Positions 33,575 through 41,755 of a DNA stretch of 64,000 bases are shown here, piece after piece. How positions within the stretch are numbered: the first letter of the stretch is position 1; each line of letters begins with the position of its first letter. This DNA comes from Verticiella sediminum (lineage in GTDB: Bacteria > Pseudomonadota > Gammaproteobacteria > Burkholderiales > Burkholderiaceae_B). The notes below the pieces were generated by a model. That model saw only the letters and a list, made by a program, of their open reading frames with translations, did no database searches and was not told where the DNA came from. The translations under genes and the position numbers were made by a program. The DNA is taken from NCBI RefSeq assembly GCF_007558815.1, contig NZ_VLTJ01000029.1, positions 310,001-374,000 of the forward strand, written 5' to 3'.

Positions 33575-34753
33575 TCACCACGAGACAGCCCCGGCCTTGC
33601 GCAACTGCGATTGCCCAGTCTCGTCGATGCCCAGTTCGGCAAGGATTTCCCGCGTGTGCTGGCCCCGCCGCGGCGCCTGCTTCGGCGCTCCGGCGTCTGC
33701 CGGAACGCCCGGTATTCTTGCGATCGGCACGCAGCGCTCGCCGATCGGCGCGCTCGTTTCGAAGAGGCCCTGCTGCCGGACCTGCGCGTCGTCCAGGAAA
33801 CCTCCGTAGTCCGAGATTTTGCCGCACACGACACCGTGCCTGTTCAGCGTCTCCACCCAATATGACGTCGGCTCGAGAGCGAAGATCCGGCCAAGGGTGG
33901 AGTTGATTTCGTCGCTGTGGCCGTGCCGGCCAGTTGCGGTGCTGAACCGCGGGTCGCTGGCCCATTCCTTCCTGCCGATCGCTGCACACAGCCCCGCGAA
34001 CATGCGGTCGTGCAGCGACGTCACATTGATGTATCCATCCCGGGTAGCGAAAGTGCCGGCCGGAACGCTCAGCGCCTGCACGGCGCGGCCTTCGTTGAAG
34101 GCTTTGTCGATGATCGCCCCGCTCTGAATGGCGGCGGCGGCTTCGAGCAGTGAGACCTCCACCCGCGAGCCGCGACCCTGCGTTGCGCGCTGATAGAGCG
34201 CCGCGCCTGTGGCCTGCGCTGCATAGACGCCGGTTGCGATGTCGACCAGCAGGATACCGACCTTGCGCGGCGTTCCCTGGGCATCCCGGTTGACGACCAT
34301 CATGCCGCTCATCGCCTGCAGCGTCGAATCGGAGCCGGGGCGATCGACATAGGGGCCGTCCTGGCCGAATGCCGAGACCGAGACATAGACCTGGTCCGGG
34401 CGATGCGTCGACAGCTCGCCATGGGAGAGTCCGAGACGGTCGATTACTCCGGGGCGAAAGCTCTCGATCAGCACGTCGGCCTGCAAGGCTAGCTTGCGCA
34501 GGATATTCCGGCCTGACGCCACGTGGGCATCCAGGCAGATCGAACGCTTACCGAGGTTGTAGCCGATGGAAAGCGCGCTCATGCCGTCGACGTGGTGACC
34601 GATCGTGCGGCTCCAGTCTCCCACCGGACCCTCTACTTTAATGACGTCCGCACCTTGCTCCAGGAGCAGCATTGCGCAGTACGGCCCTGCAATCCCTTGA
34701 CTCAGATCGAGAACCCGAAGGCCGCGATACGGTTTGCACGTGGATGTGTGCAT
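33575..34753 (-). CDS. CaiB/BaiF class III CoA-transferase
   Basis: 392 residues. YRGLRVLDLSQGIAGPYCAM, EQGADVIKVEGPVGDWSR, SFRPGVIDRLGLSHGE and the Asp142 segment RPGSDSTLQAMSGMM. Its stop is one base from the activator's stop, so the two genes are directly convergent. A sigma-54 promoter at 34834-34849 lies upstream, divergent from that of the Bug gene at 35310. It is diverged from the CoA-transferases at 22778 and 30299 and probably has a different acid partner. Confidence 0.9.
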   Translation of the reverse strand: MHTSTCKPYRGLRVLDLSQGIAGPYCAMLLLEQGADVIKVEGPVGDWSRTIGHHVDGMSALSIGYNLGKRSICLDAHVASGRNILRKLALQADVLIESFRPGVIDRLGLSHGELSTHRPDQVYVSVSAFGQDGPYVDRPGSDSTLQAMSGMMVVNRDAQGTPRKVGILLVDIATGVYAAQATGAALYQRATQGRGSRVEVSLLEAAAAIQSGAIIDKAFNEGRAVQALSVPAGTFATRDGYINVTSLHDRMFAGLCAAIGRKEWASDPRFSTATGRHGHSDEINSTLGRIFALEPTSYWVETLNRHGVVCGKISDYGGFLDDAQVRQQGLFETSAPIGERCVPIARIPGVPADAGAPKQAPRRGQHTREILAELGIDETGQSQLRKAGAVSW

Positions 34754-34833
34754 GGATTTTCATCCCCTGTGGCTCAACGCGGATGCGTGATGTTGAATGC
34801 CTCGCCAAATGAAGCGGAGGTCCGTTTCCTCAA

Positions 34834-34849
34834 GGCAACTTCCATACCA
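34834..34849 (-). promoter_or_regulatory. Sigma-54 promoter of CoA-transferase gene at 33575
   Basis: Minus strand TGGTATGGAAGTTGCC; GG-N10-GC spacing kept. The spacer GGAAGTTGC is identical to that of the 31668 promoter. The leader to 34753 is about 70 bases. Confidence 0.62.
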
Positions 34850-35013
34850 CCTACGCAGCCAACGACATGCCGCGTCTCAATCCCGCCTGCAGGATGAGCC
34901 CAAACACACCAGCGTCCCTGCAAAAGCGGAGCGCCTGGCGAATCCAGGTTGCCTGCGAGAGTCGTGGTGGACCGCCCTGCGCTTGGGCCCGTGTCCAGAC
35001 GTCGACGTCGAGG

Positions 35014-35030
35014 TGTCCTCTACACAGGCA
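35014..35030. promoter_or_regulatory. TGTC-N9-GACA-like enhancer between two divergent sigma-54 promoters
   Basis: TGTCCTCTACACAGGCA matches seven of eight motif positions. It is 103 bp from the -24 element at 35125 and about 170 bp from that at 34849. The gene-free stretch 34754-35309 also holds the perfect palindrome GACGTCGACGTC (34998-35009) and CCTGG-N5-CCAGG (34934-34948); no coding similarity was seen in it. Confidence 0.45.
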
Positions 35031-35124
35031 GATGTGTTCTTTCGGCATGCAGGAAGGCACATTCTTTCGAATGATGAAACCGCAAACCGGGGACTTACAT
35101 ACCTACCTTCGCAATCACGAGATT

Positions 35125-35140
35125 GGCATGGACCTTGCCT
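35125..35140 (+). promoter_or_regulatory. Sigma-54 promoter of Bug gene at 35310
   Basis: TGGCATGGACCTTGCC; GG-N10-GC spacing. Expected start near 35152, leader about 160 bases. Confidence 0.68.
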
Positions 35141-35309
35141 TTTGTCGCACTTGCATCCAATCACACAAGGATGCCGGCCACGAGCTCTCGTCCGGGCTGC
35201 CATTGTTTCGCATAGTCCCGGATGAACAACGAACTTGTGTATACATCTACTCCGCCGCGACATGTCCATAACTACAGCGCGCCTATCAACCGAGGGGAAG
35301 GGATCAAGG

Positions 35310-36299
35310 ATGATGAAATCAACGAACAAGCCAATCGGAAGACTGGTACTGACGGCAAGTATCCTGGCCATCATGACGAAAGCGTGGGCGGCCGATCCGG
35401 ATTACCCGAGGGAGCCGGTCAGGATGGTCGTACCGTTTGCGGCGGGCGGACCGACCGACACCTTGGCCCGTGTTCTGGCCGACGCGATGTCGGAGCGGCT
35501 CGGACAGAGGGTCTTTGTGGAGAACAAACCCGGTGTGGGCGGAAATGTCGGAACCGCGCAATTCACCCGCATGCCGCCAGACGGATATTCACTACTCCTG
35601 ACGACCAACGGCCCACTCGTCGCGAACCAGATGATGTTCAAGAATCTGGGTTATGACCCGCAGAAGGACCTCCAGCCTGTTTCATTCGTCGCCTATCTGC
35701 CCAATATGGTGGCCGTTCATCCGAGCGTGCCTGCGGCTTCGATCAAGGAATTGATCGCCGAGCTCAAGGCGCATCCCAAGAAGTACAGCTTCGCGTCAGG
35801 CGGAGAAGGCACCAGCACTCACTTCGCGGGAGAACTGCTCAAGTCGATGGCTGACGTACAGATGACGCATATTCCCTACAGGGGGGATGGCGCCTCCCTG
35901 CCCAATGTAGTTGGGGGCCAGGTACCTATCGTGTTCGGCAGCATCTTTGCCACGAAGCGCTTTGTCGACAGCGGTATGCTGCGGGGATTGGCGGTGACGT
36001 CACTAGATCGGGTGCCCTCGATGCCCGACGTACCGACTGTGGCCGAGTCAGGTCTTGAGGGATATGATCTGACCGCGTGGTATGGAGTCGTCGTACCGAC
36101 GGGCACACCCGAGCCGATCCTCGAAAAGCTCAGCAAGACGATAGCCGAGGTCGTGACAGCACCGGATTTCCGTCAGAAGATAGAGGCCATGAGTGGAATA
36201 CCCAGGAGCACCACGCCCGACGAGTTCGCCCAGTTCATAGAGTCTGAGCGTCCCAAGTGGAAGAAGCTCATCGAGGACTCGGGCATACAGATCAACTGA
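35310..36299 (+). CDS. Bug/TctC-family periplasmic solute receptor
   Basis: 329 residues. Signal peptide (LVLTASILAIMTKAWA) then PDYPREPVRMVVPFAAGGPTD, ENKPGVGGNVG, YRGDGASLPNVVGGQVP and DRVPSMPDVPTVAESGLEGYD. Two consecutive ATGs (35310, 35313); GGGGAAGGGA just upstream favours the first. It stands alone between a sigma-54 promoter and a hairpin, so its expression is probably induced with the catabolic operons, which makes it the best candidate receptor for their substrate. Confidence 0.88.
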   Translation: MMKSTNKPIGRLVLTASILAIMTKAWAADPDYPREPVRMVVPFAAGGPTDTLARVLADAMSERLGQRVFVENKPGVGGNVGTAQFTRMPPDGYSLLLTTNGPLVANQMMFKNLGYDPQKDLQPVSFVAYLPNMVAVHPSVPAASIKELIAELKAHPKKYSFASGGEGTSTHFAGELLKSMADVQMTHIPYRGDGASLPNVVGGQVPIVFGSIFATKRFVDSGMLRGLAVTSLDRVPSMPDVPTVAESGLEGYDLTAWYGVVVPTGTPEPILEKLSKTIAEVVTAPDFRQKIEAMSGIPRSTTPDEFAQFIESERPKWKKLIEDSGIQIN

Positions 36300-36316
36300 G
36301 GGATGCGATGAGCGGG

Positions 36317-36349
36317 CGGTGCAGCCGGGCTTGGAAGCCCGCTGCACCG
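36317..36349. terminator. Strong bidirectional hairpin between convergent units
   Basis: CGGTGCAGC (36317-36325) and GGGCTT (36327-36332) pair with AAGCCC (36335-36340) and GCTGCACCG (36341-36349), 15 pairs with one bulged C. It sits between the Bug stop at 36299 and the end of the racemase-like gene at 36376. Confidence 0.6.
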
Positions 36350-36375
36350 GACATGCGTTCGGGCATGCGCCGTCG

Positions 36376-37464
36376 TCAGCCATGCTCACCCAAGGCCGGG
36401 GCGCGTGCGCTGCCGTGCGCTCGCAGGCACGCGGCAATGGGCACGGGCAAGGCCGGCATGGATGCGCCCTGCCGGTTGCCTACCCGCTGCGCGAACACGC
36501 CTCGCTCGACGAAGTGCGGGTCCAGCACGGCCTGCTGCAGGTCCACCACTTCACACACGCAGGTGTCGGCACCGGCCAGCACCTGCATCCACTCGGCGGC
36601 ACTGCGGGTGCGGATAGTGTCGGCAATTTGCTCGCGCAAGGCGTTGCTATCGGGCTGTTCGGCCACTTCAGGCATCCCGATGCGCGTCACGAACGCGTGC
36701 CAGAACTTGTCTTCCAGCGGCGCCGCAGCGAGGAAGCGGTCGTCGGCAGTGCGGTATATCTGATACCGGCAACTCCCCCCGGTGACCTGTTCGGCGCTCC
36801 TGCGGGGCCATTGTCCTTGCTGCCAGCCGTTGCCCAGGCCCCAGTACATCAGAGGGAACAGGTTGTCAGCCATGGCGATATCCAGATGGCAGCCCTCACC
36901 GGAGGTTTCGCACTGCCGCAGGGCCAGCAGGATGTTCATGACCGCGGGATAGGCGCCGCCCGCGATATCCGCGGTCAGCGTGGGGGGGATCGTAGGCTGG
37001 TTTTGTGCATCACCGCTCAATGCCAGCATACCGGTCTGCGCCTGATAGTTCAGGTCGTGTGCTGCGATGCCCGCCTTGGGACCTGTCTGCCCGTAGCCGG
37101 TAATGGAGCAATAGATCATCCTCGGATTGATGCGCGCCACCGCGTCATAGCCCAGCCCCAGCCGCCGCATGACGCCGGGCCTAAATTGTTCCACCAGCAC
37201 GTCAGCCTCGGCGATGAGCTGCTCGATACGCACGCGCTGAGCGGGGTCCTTCAGATCGACGGCCAGTGAGGTCTTGCCACGGTTCAACAACGTGAAGTTG
37301 ACGCTGTCCGTGCCCAACTTGGGCTCGTAGGCGCGCATTTCATCGCCGTCCGGCCGCTCGATCTTGATGACCCGGGCACCGGCCTCGGCCAACAGCAGCG
37401 TGCACAATGGGCCCGGCAGCAGCGTGCTGAAGTCCAGTACCGTGACGTCACTGAGCGCGGGCAT
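36376..37464 (-). CDS. Alpha-methylacyl-CoA racemase-like protein (class III CoA-transferase fold)
   Basis: 362 residues, the racemase length and shorter than the other CoA-transferases here. VTVLDFSTLLPGPLCTLLLAEAGARVIKIERP, FRPGVMRRLGLG (Arg95), GIAAHDLNYQAQTGML (His136) and PTLTADIAGGAY (Asp166, 30 residues on) reproduce the Arg-His-Asp set of the racemase Mcr/AMACR, where HD.NY is diagnostic. The enzyme would interconvert 2R- and 2S-methylacyl-CoA so that beta-oxidation can proceed. Start 37464 overlaps the previous gene by 17 bases. Last gene of the seven-gene operon from 43447. Confidence 0.82.
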   Translation of the reverse strand: MPALSDVTVLDFSTLLPGPLCTLLLAEAGARVIKIERPDGDEMRAYEPKLGTDSVNFTLLNRGKTSLAVDLKDPAQRVRIEQLIAEADVLVEQFRPGVMRRLGLGYDAVARINPRMIYCSITGYGQTGPKAGIAAHDLNYQAQTGMLALSGDAQNQPTIPPTLTADIAGGAYPAVMNILLALRQCETSGEGCHLDIAMADNLFPLMYWGLGNGWQQGQWPRRSAEQVTGGSCRYQIYRTADDRFLAAAPLEDKFWHAFVTRIGMPEVAEQPDSNALREQIADTIRTRSAAEWMQVLAGADTCVCEVVDLQQAVLDPHFVERGVFAQRVGNRQGASMPALPVPIAACLRAHGSARAPALGEHG

Positions 37465-38131
37465 CGTCCGTCTCCGCGTTCTGGCGCAACCAGGCAACAC
37501 GGGCCTGCCGCGCCGGCGCATAGGCCTCCTGTCCGAGCATCTGATACAGCGCTTGCGTCACGCGGTAGTGATGGTGCAGGCCTGTACGTCGCAACAGCGA
37601 GATGGGGCCTTCAGGATAACCCAGGCCCAACCGCAGCGTAGTGTCCATGTCCTCGGCGCTGGCCAGGCCTTCGTCCAGCCGCCTCAGCGCGGCGTTGTAG
37701 AAGGGGCGCACCAGGCGATTCAGGATACGGCCGGGAAAGTCGTTGCAGACCGCCACCACCAGGCCTGCTGCCTCGAACGCCTGGCGGGCGGCCTGCAGCG
37801 TCTGCGGGCGTGTGAAGGGCTTGCGCACCAACTCCACCAGCGGCGTGGGCTCGCCCTCGCCCAGGCGAAAGCGGGCGAATCCCACGACGTTGCCTGCCTG
37901 GCCGTCGTCCTCTTCGCCGGTATGGACTCCCAGGCACTCCGTATCCAGCTCGATGGCAACGAAAGGCGCTGCCTGCGCGTCTGCCTGCTCGCGTTGATAG
38001 CGCAGGCCCGCGTTCGCACCGAGGTAGACGCGGCTCGCACCGTCCGCCTGGGCCACCTGCAGGAACGCATGCGTGTCGGGAAAGGAAAAGCTCGATCCGG
38101 TATCGATGATTCGGTAAGCCACTTGGTTCAC
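37448..38131 (-). CDS. Second half of a split PaaH-type 3-hydroxyacyl-CoA dehydrogenase
   Basis: 227 residues. It has no GxGxxG NAD motif. The N-terminal ~130 residues correspond to the degenerate linker domain of long PaaH/PaaC proteins, and GFARFRLGEGEPTPLVELVR, NDFPGRILNRLVRPFYNAAL and ASAEDMDTTLRLGLGYPEGPISLL form the second C-terminal helical domain. In PaaH these are fused behind the first dehydrogenase module; here they are a separate frame starting GTG at 38131 that overlaps the stop of the dehydrogenase gene (GTGA). The two products probably associate. The start is inferred from the overlap. Confidence 0.75.
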   Translation of the reverse strand: MNQVAYRIIDTGSSFSFPDTHAFLQVAQADGASRVYLGANAGLRYQREQADAQAAPFVAIELDTECLGVHTGEEDDGQAGNVVGFARFRLGEGEPTPLVELVRKPFTRPQTLQAARQAFEAAGLVVAVCNDFPGRILNRLVRPFYNAALRRLDEGLASAEDMDTTLRLGLGYPEGPISLLRRTGLHHHYRVTQALYQMLGQEAYAPARQARVAWLRQNAETDDARAQ

Positions 38132-39003
38132 GCTCCGAAAATCTTGTCGCTGTCGTAACGATGGAAGCCAGTGCCACTCTTGCGGCCCAGGCGGCGCGCG
38201 CCGATCATGCGTTTGACCAGAGCGGGGCAGGCGGCACGCGGCTCGTGGGTCACGCCGTACAGAGCTTCGCACAGCAGCTTCTGGGTATCCATGCCCACCA
38301 TGTCCAGCAGCTCCAGCGGCCCCAGCGGGTAGCCGAGTGCCGTCTTCACCGCGACGTCGATGTCGGCGGGCTCGGCGACGCCCTGGTCCACCAGGTTGAT
38401 GACATCGTTGTGCCAGGGCACCAGAAAGTAGTTCAGGATGAAGCCCGGGGTATCCTGTGTGCGCACCGGCGTCTGCTTGAGCGCCAGACAGAAGTCCCAG
38501 GCCTGCTGGAATGCCTGCACGGAGGTGTTCAAACCAGGCGACATTTCTACCAGCTTCATCATCTGTGCCGGCAGGCAGAAATGCATGCCCACCACCTGCG
38601 CGTCGCGTCCGCTGCCGCCGGCGATCTCGGTGATGGAGATGGTCGACGTGTTCGACGCGAAGATCGTGTGCGGCGGGCAGATGCCGTTCAAGCGGCTGAA
38701 CAGCTCATGCTTCACCGCGACGTCCTCGAATACCGCCTCGATGACCAGGTCGCAGTCTGCCAGGACCTCAATGTCGTCGGTGCCGTGCCAGTTCGCCAAA
38801 ATGGCTTCGTCCTGGCGGGCAGCCAGCTTGCCGCGTTCGACCGACTTGCGCAGGAACGCCGCCGCCTGCTTGCGGCTTTGCTCCAGCAACTCGGCTCGCG
38901 TGTCGTATACGCGGGTCTTGAATCCGGCCCGCGCCACCACGATGGCGATGCCCGTACCCATGGTGCCGCACCCGACGACGCCCACTGTTTTGATCGTAGT
39001 CAT
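38128..39003 (-). CDS. 3-Hydroxyacyl-CoA dehydrogenase (FadB/PaaH type)
   Basis: 291 residues. NAD fold GVVGCGTMGTGIA (glycines 11, 13, 16), ASNTSTISITEIA, catalytic His141 with Glu153 in GMHFCLPAQMMKLVEMSPG, and the helical domain DTPGFILNYFLVPWHNDVINLVDQG in two parts. The usual HFFNP sequence after the His is HFCLP here, an uncommon change next to the active site. It oxidises 3-hydroxyacyl-CoA to 3-ketoacyl-CoA. Both ends overlap neighbours by four bases (ATGA with the acyl-CoA dehydrogenase, GTGA with the split partner). Confidence 0.9.
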   Translation of the reverse strand: MTTIKTVGVVGCGTMGTGIAIVVARAGFKTRVYDTRAELLEQSRKQAAAFLRKSVERGKLAARQDEAILANWHGTDDIEVLADCDLVIEAVFEDVAVKHELFSRLNGICPPHTIFASNTSTISITEIAGGSGRDAQVVGMHFCLPAQMMKLVEMSPGLNTSVQAFQQAWDFCLALKQTPVRTQDTPGFILNYFLVPWHNDVINLVDQGVAEPADIDVAVKTALGYPLGPLELLDMVGMDTQKLLCEALYGVTHEPRAACPALVKRMIGARRLGRKSGTGFHRYDSDKIFGA

Positions 39004-40178
39004 GCGCTGTTTTCCTTCGACAAGAAGCTGCGTCCTATCAATTGACGATGAATCTGGTTAGTGCCCTCCCAGATCTGCGTGATCTTTGCGTCGCGCATCA
39101 GGCGCTCCACCCGGTAGTCCTGGCAATAGCCGTATCCGCCCATGAGCTGTACAGCCTCGGTGGCCATGCGCATGGCCAGGTCCGTCGCCTTGAGTTTGAG
39201 AATGGAGGCCTCGATCCCGATGTCCGATGCCTCATCGTCCACCATCCGGCCGACCCGCCACAGCCAGGATTCGCAGGTGGCCAGCTCGGCCGCCAGGTCG
39301 GCCACCAGGAACTGCACGCCCTGAAACTCCAGCACGCGCTTGCGGAACTGGCGGCGCTCGTTGATGTACGCGATGGCGTCCTCGAACGCGGCCCGGGCAA
39401 TGCCCAGCGCGTGAGCCGCCACGCTGGGCCGCGACTTGTTCAGCGACGTCAGCAGAATGTGCAGGCCGTCGCCCGGCTTGCACAGCAGATTCGCACGCGG
39501 GATGCGGCAGTTCTCGAAGGACAGCGTAGCCGTGCTGGAAGCGCGCGTGCCCATCTTGCTTTCCACACCGATCACGTTCAGGCCGGGCGTGCCCTTCTGG
39601 ACAACAGCCGCACTGATGGCTTTCTTGGGATCGTCGATGCCCACCCACTTGCCGAACAGCAGATAGACGTCGGCCACATCGCCGTTGGTGATGAAAGTCT
39701 TCTGGCCGTTGATCACGATCTCGTCGCTGTCTTCCTCGAGGCGCGTACGCATACCCGTGGCGTCCGAGCCAGCGGATGGCTCGGTGATGACCAGCGAGGC
39801 CAGTCCGCCCTCGGCGACGCGCGGCAACAGGCGCTGTTTCTGCTCGTCGCTGCCGAATTGGATTAGGGGCTTGATCGCATGGAAATTGGTGGCCCAGACG
39901 ATGCCCGTCGACGCGCACGCCGCCGAGATCTCCCGCACGCAGGCGAGATAGCAGGAATAGGACAGGGGTGCACCACCATACGATTCGGGTATGAACATGC
40001 TGTTCAGGCCGAGCGCATTGATGTCGGCGACGTTCTCCCAAGGAAACGCGCCGCTGCGGTCCAGGGCGGCAGCCCTGGGGGCAATGCGTGTGCGCGCCAG
40101 GCCGCGCACCGATTCGAGCAGCATGGTTTCCTCCTCGCTCCATGGCAGGGAGGCATCCAGGCTTTGCAGTACATTCAT
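39000..40178 (-). CDS. Acyl-CoA dehydrogenase
   Basis: 392 residues. LVITEPSAGSDATGMRTRLEE, INGQKTFITNGDVADVYLLFG, INERRQFRKRVLEFQGVQF and the terminal IWEGTNQIHRQLIGR, where Glu371 is the catalytic base in the medium-/short-chain position. This differs from the enzyme at 20590, whose base is on the other helix, so the two probably take different substrates. GGAG seven bases upstream supports ATG 40178. Member of the minus-strand operon 43447-36376. Confidence 0.9.
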   Translation of the reverse strand: MNVLQSLDASLPWSEEETMLLESVRGLARTRIAPRAAALDRSGAFPWENVADINALGLNSMFIPESYGGAPLSYSCYLACVREISAACASTGIVWATNFHAIKPLIQFGSDEQKQRLLPRVAEGGLASLVITEPSAGSDATGMRTRLEEDSDEIVINGQKTFITNGDVADVYLLFGKWVGIDDPKKAISAAVVQKGTPGLNVIGVESKMGTRASSTATLSFENCRIPRANLLCKPGDGLHILLTSLNKSRPSVAAHALGIARAAFEDAIAYINERRQFRKRVLEFQGVQFLVADLAAELATCESWLWRVGRMVDDEASDIGIEASILKLKATDLAMRMATEAVQLMGGYGYCQDYRVERLMRDAKITQIWEGTNQIHRQLIGRSFLSKENSA

Positions 40179-40227
40179 CGCGTACTCCGGTACGTGTCCA
40201 CGAAAGGCGGAAAGTGCAGGCTGGGCA

Positions 40228-40974
40228 TCAGACGGCCAGGGGCTGTCCACCGTCCAGATAAATGGTTTCTCCTGTCAAGAAACGCGACTTGAGCAGGGCC
40301 AGCGATACCACCAGGTCGGCCACTTCGTGGGCCTGGGCAGGCGCGTGGCGCGGAATGCGCTTCTGCAGATGCCTGGCCAGCGGGCCCGTGGTCAGGAACT
40401 CGCGGTTGAGATCCGTCACGACATAGCCGGGCGCGATGTTCACCGCCTGGATGCCATCGTTCGCCCACTCCACGGCCAGGCAGCGCGTGATAGCGCCCAC
40501 AGCCGCCTTCGAGGCGCAATAGGCCGTGTTCTGCTTGACGCCTAGCTTGTCGTAGAACGAACCCATGTTGATGATCAGACCGCCGCCGTTCGCCCGCAGC
40601 AGCGGATAGGCGGCCTGGCTGGCCATCAGCACCGAGGTGGCGTTCACGTGCAGCAGATTGTTGAACGCTTCGGGCGGCAGGCTGGCCGAGTCGCCATCGG
40701 TATGCAGCCCGGCGTTGTTCACCAGGCCGGCCAGACGGCCATCGCAGAGCCTGGCCATCGCCTCGAAGGCTTGCGCGATCTGCGCCGGATCGCCGACATC
40801 GCAAGCGGCGGCGTGCCAGCGTACCCGCACCTCATCCGGCACGTCGTCCAGGCGCGGCAATTCGCCAGAACGCGACAGGCAGCCCACTTGAAAGCCGCTG
40901 CGCGCCAGACCGAGTGCGATCTCGGCACCGATGCCACGGCTGGCGCCCGTGACGATGATGAAAGGATCGCTCAT
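40228..40974 (-). CDS. SDR-family 3-hydroxyacyl dehydrogenase/reductase
   Basis: 248 residues. TGASRGIGAEIA near the N-terminus, NNAG at 86-89, catalytic Ser139 (INMGS), Tyr152 and Lys156 (AYCASKAAV), PGYVVTDLNREF and FLTGETIYLDGG. A classical complete SDR active site, unlike the DECR-type SDR at 16570. In a beta-oxidation operon it likely oxidises a hydroxyl of the acyl chain or ring. Three bases separate its start from the crotonase stop. Confidence 0.87.
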   Translation of the reverse strand: MSDPFIIVTGASRGIGAEIALGLARSGFQVGCLSRSGELPRLDDVPDEVRVRWHAAACDVGDPAQIAQAFEAMARLCDGRLAGLVNNAGLHTDGDSASLPPEAFNNLLHVNATSVLMASQAAYPLLRANGGGLIINMGSFYDKLGVKQNTAYCASKAAVGAITRCLAVEWANDGIQAVNIAPGYVVTDLNREFLTTGPLARHLQKRIPRHAPAQAHEVADLVVSLALLKSRFLTGETIYLDGGQPLAV

Positions 40975-40977
40975 GGC

Positions 40978-41748
40978 TCAGGCATCCTTGAAAAGAGGTG
41001 CTCGCTTCTCGATGAAGGCTTGCATGCCTTCGGCCGCGTCGGCCGTGCGGTAGGCCAGGGTGGACAGATCGCGCTCGATCCGCAGGCCATGCTCCAGCGT
41101 CGTCTGCATGCCGCGCTGCACTGCCTGACGCGCCAGATCCAGGGCAGGCAGACCGTATTGCAGATAGGGCACCAGGAAGTCCCGGCCGATGCCCGCCGGC
41201 GTGCCTTCCTGTACAACGCGGTTGACCAGGCCGATGCGCTCGGCCTCGTCGGCCTTGAGCGTGCGGCCCGAGAGGATGAGTTCCAGCGCGCGGCCCTCGC
41301 CGATCAGGCGAGGCAGGCGCTGCGTGCCCCCGTAGCCGGGAATCAGGCCCAGCTTGATCTCCGGCAGGCCCATGCGGGCAGCGGGGGTCGCGACGCGGAA
41401 TGTACAAGCCAGCGCCAGCTCCAGCCCACCGCCGAAGGCGTAGCCCTGGATGACAGCCACCGAGGGGATTCGCAGCCGGCTGATGCGCTCGAAGACCTCC
41501 TGCCCCAGGCGGGACCCTTCGTGCTCTTCATGCAGCGTGCGCCCCGTCAATTCGGGGATATCGGCGCCGGCGCAGAACGCCTTGTCGCCCGCGCCGACCA
41601 CCACCAGGCCGCGCGCTGCGGAGCGCGCCACTTGAGCGATGGCCTCGTCCAACGCATCCAACTGCGCGAAGCTTAGGGCATTGAGCGCCTTCTGGCGATC
41701 CAGGGTGATGACGGCAATATCGCCGTCCAGTGCGGTGTTGACGGTCAT
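40978..41748 (-). CDS. Enoyl-CoA hydratase
   Basis: 256 residues. ITLDRQKALNALSFAQLD, GDKAFCAGADIPEL, QGYAFGGGLELALACTF and MGLPEIKLGLIPGYGGTQRL. Both catalytic glutamates are present, Glu110 in GGGLE and Glu130 in LPE, exactly 20 residues apart as in rat mitochondrial hydratase. It is the only one of the four crotonases in the island with the full hydratase site. It follows the CoA ligase gene by 7 bp. Confidence 0.9.
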   Translation of the reverse strand: MTVNTALDGDIAVITLDRQKALNALSFAQLDALDEAIAQVARSAARGLVVVGAGDKAFCAGADIPELTGRTLHEEHEGSRLGQEVFERISRLRIPSVAVIQGYAFGGGLELALACTFRVATPAARMGLPEIKLGLIPGYGGTQRLPRLIGEGRALELILSGRTLKADEAERIGLVNRVVQEGTPAGIGRDFLVPYLQYGLPALDLARQAVQRGMQTTLEHGLRIERDLSTLAYRTADAAEGMQAFIEKRAPLFKDA

Positions 41749-41755
41749 ATCGGCC

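Noticed and set aside
34936-34953. TGGCGAATCCAGGTTGC as a further sigma-54 promoter
   Set aside because: The GG-to-GC distance is two bases too long.
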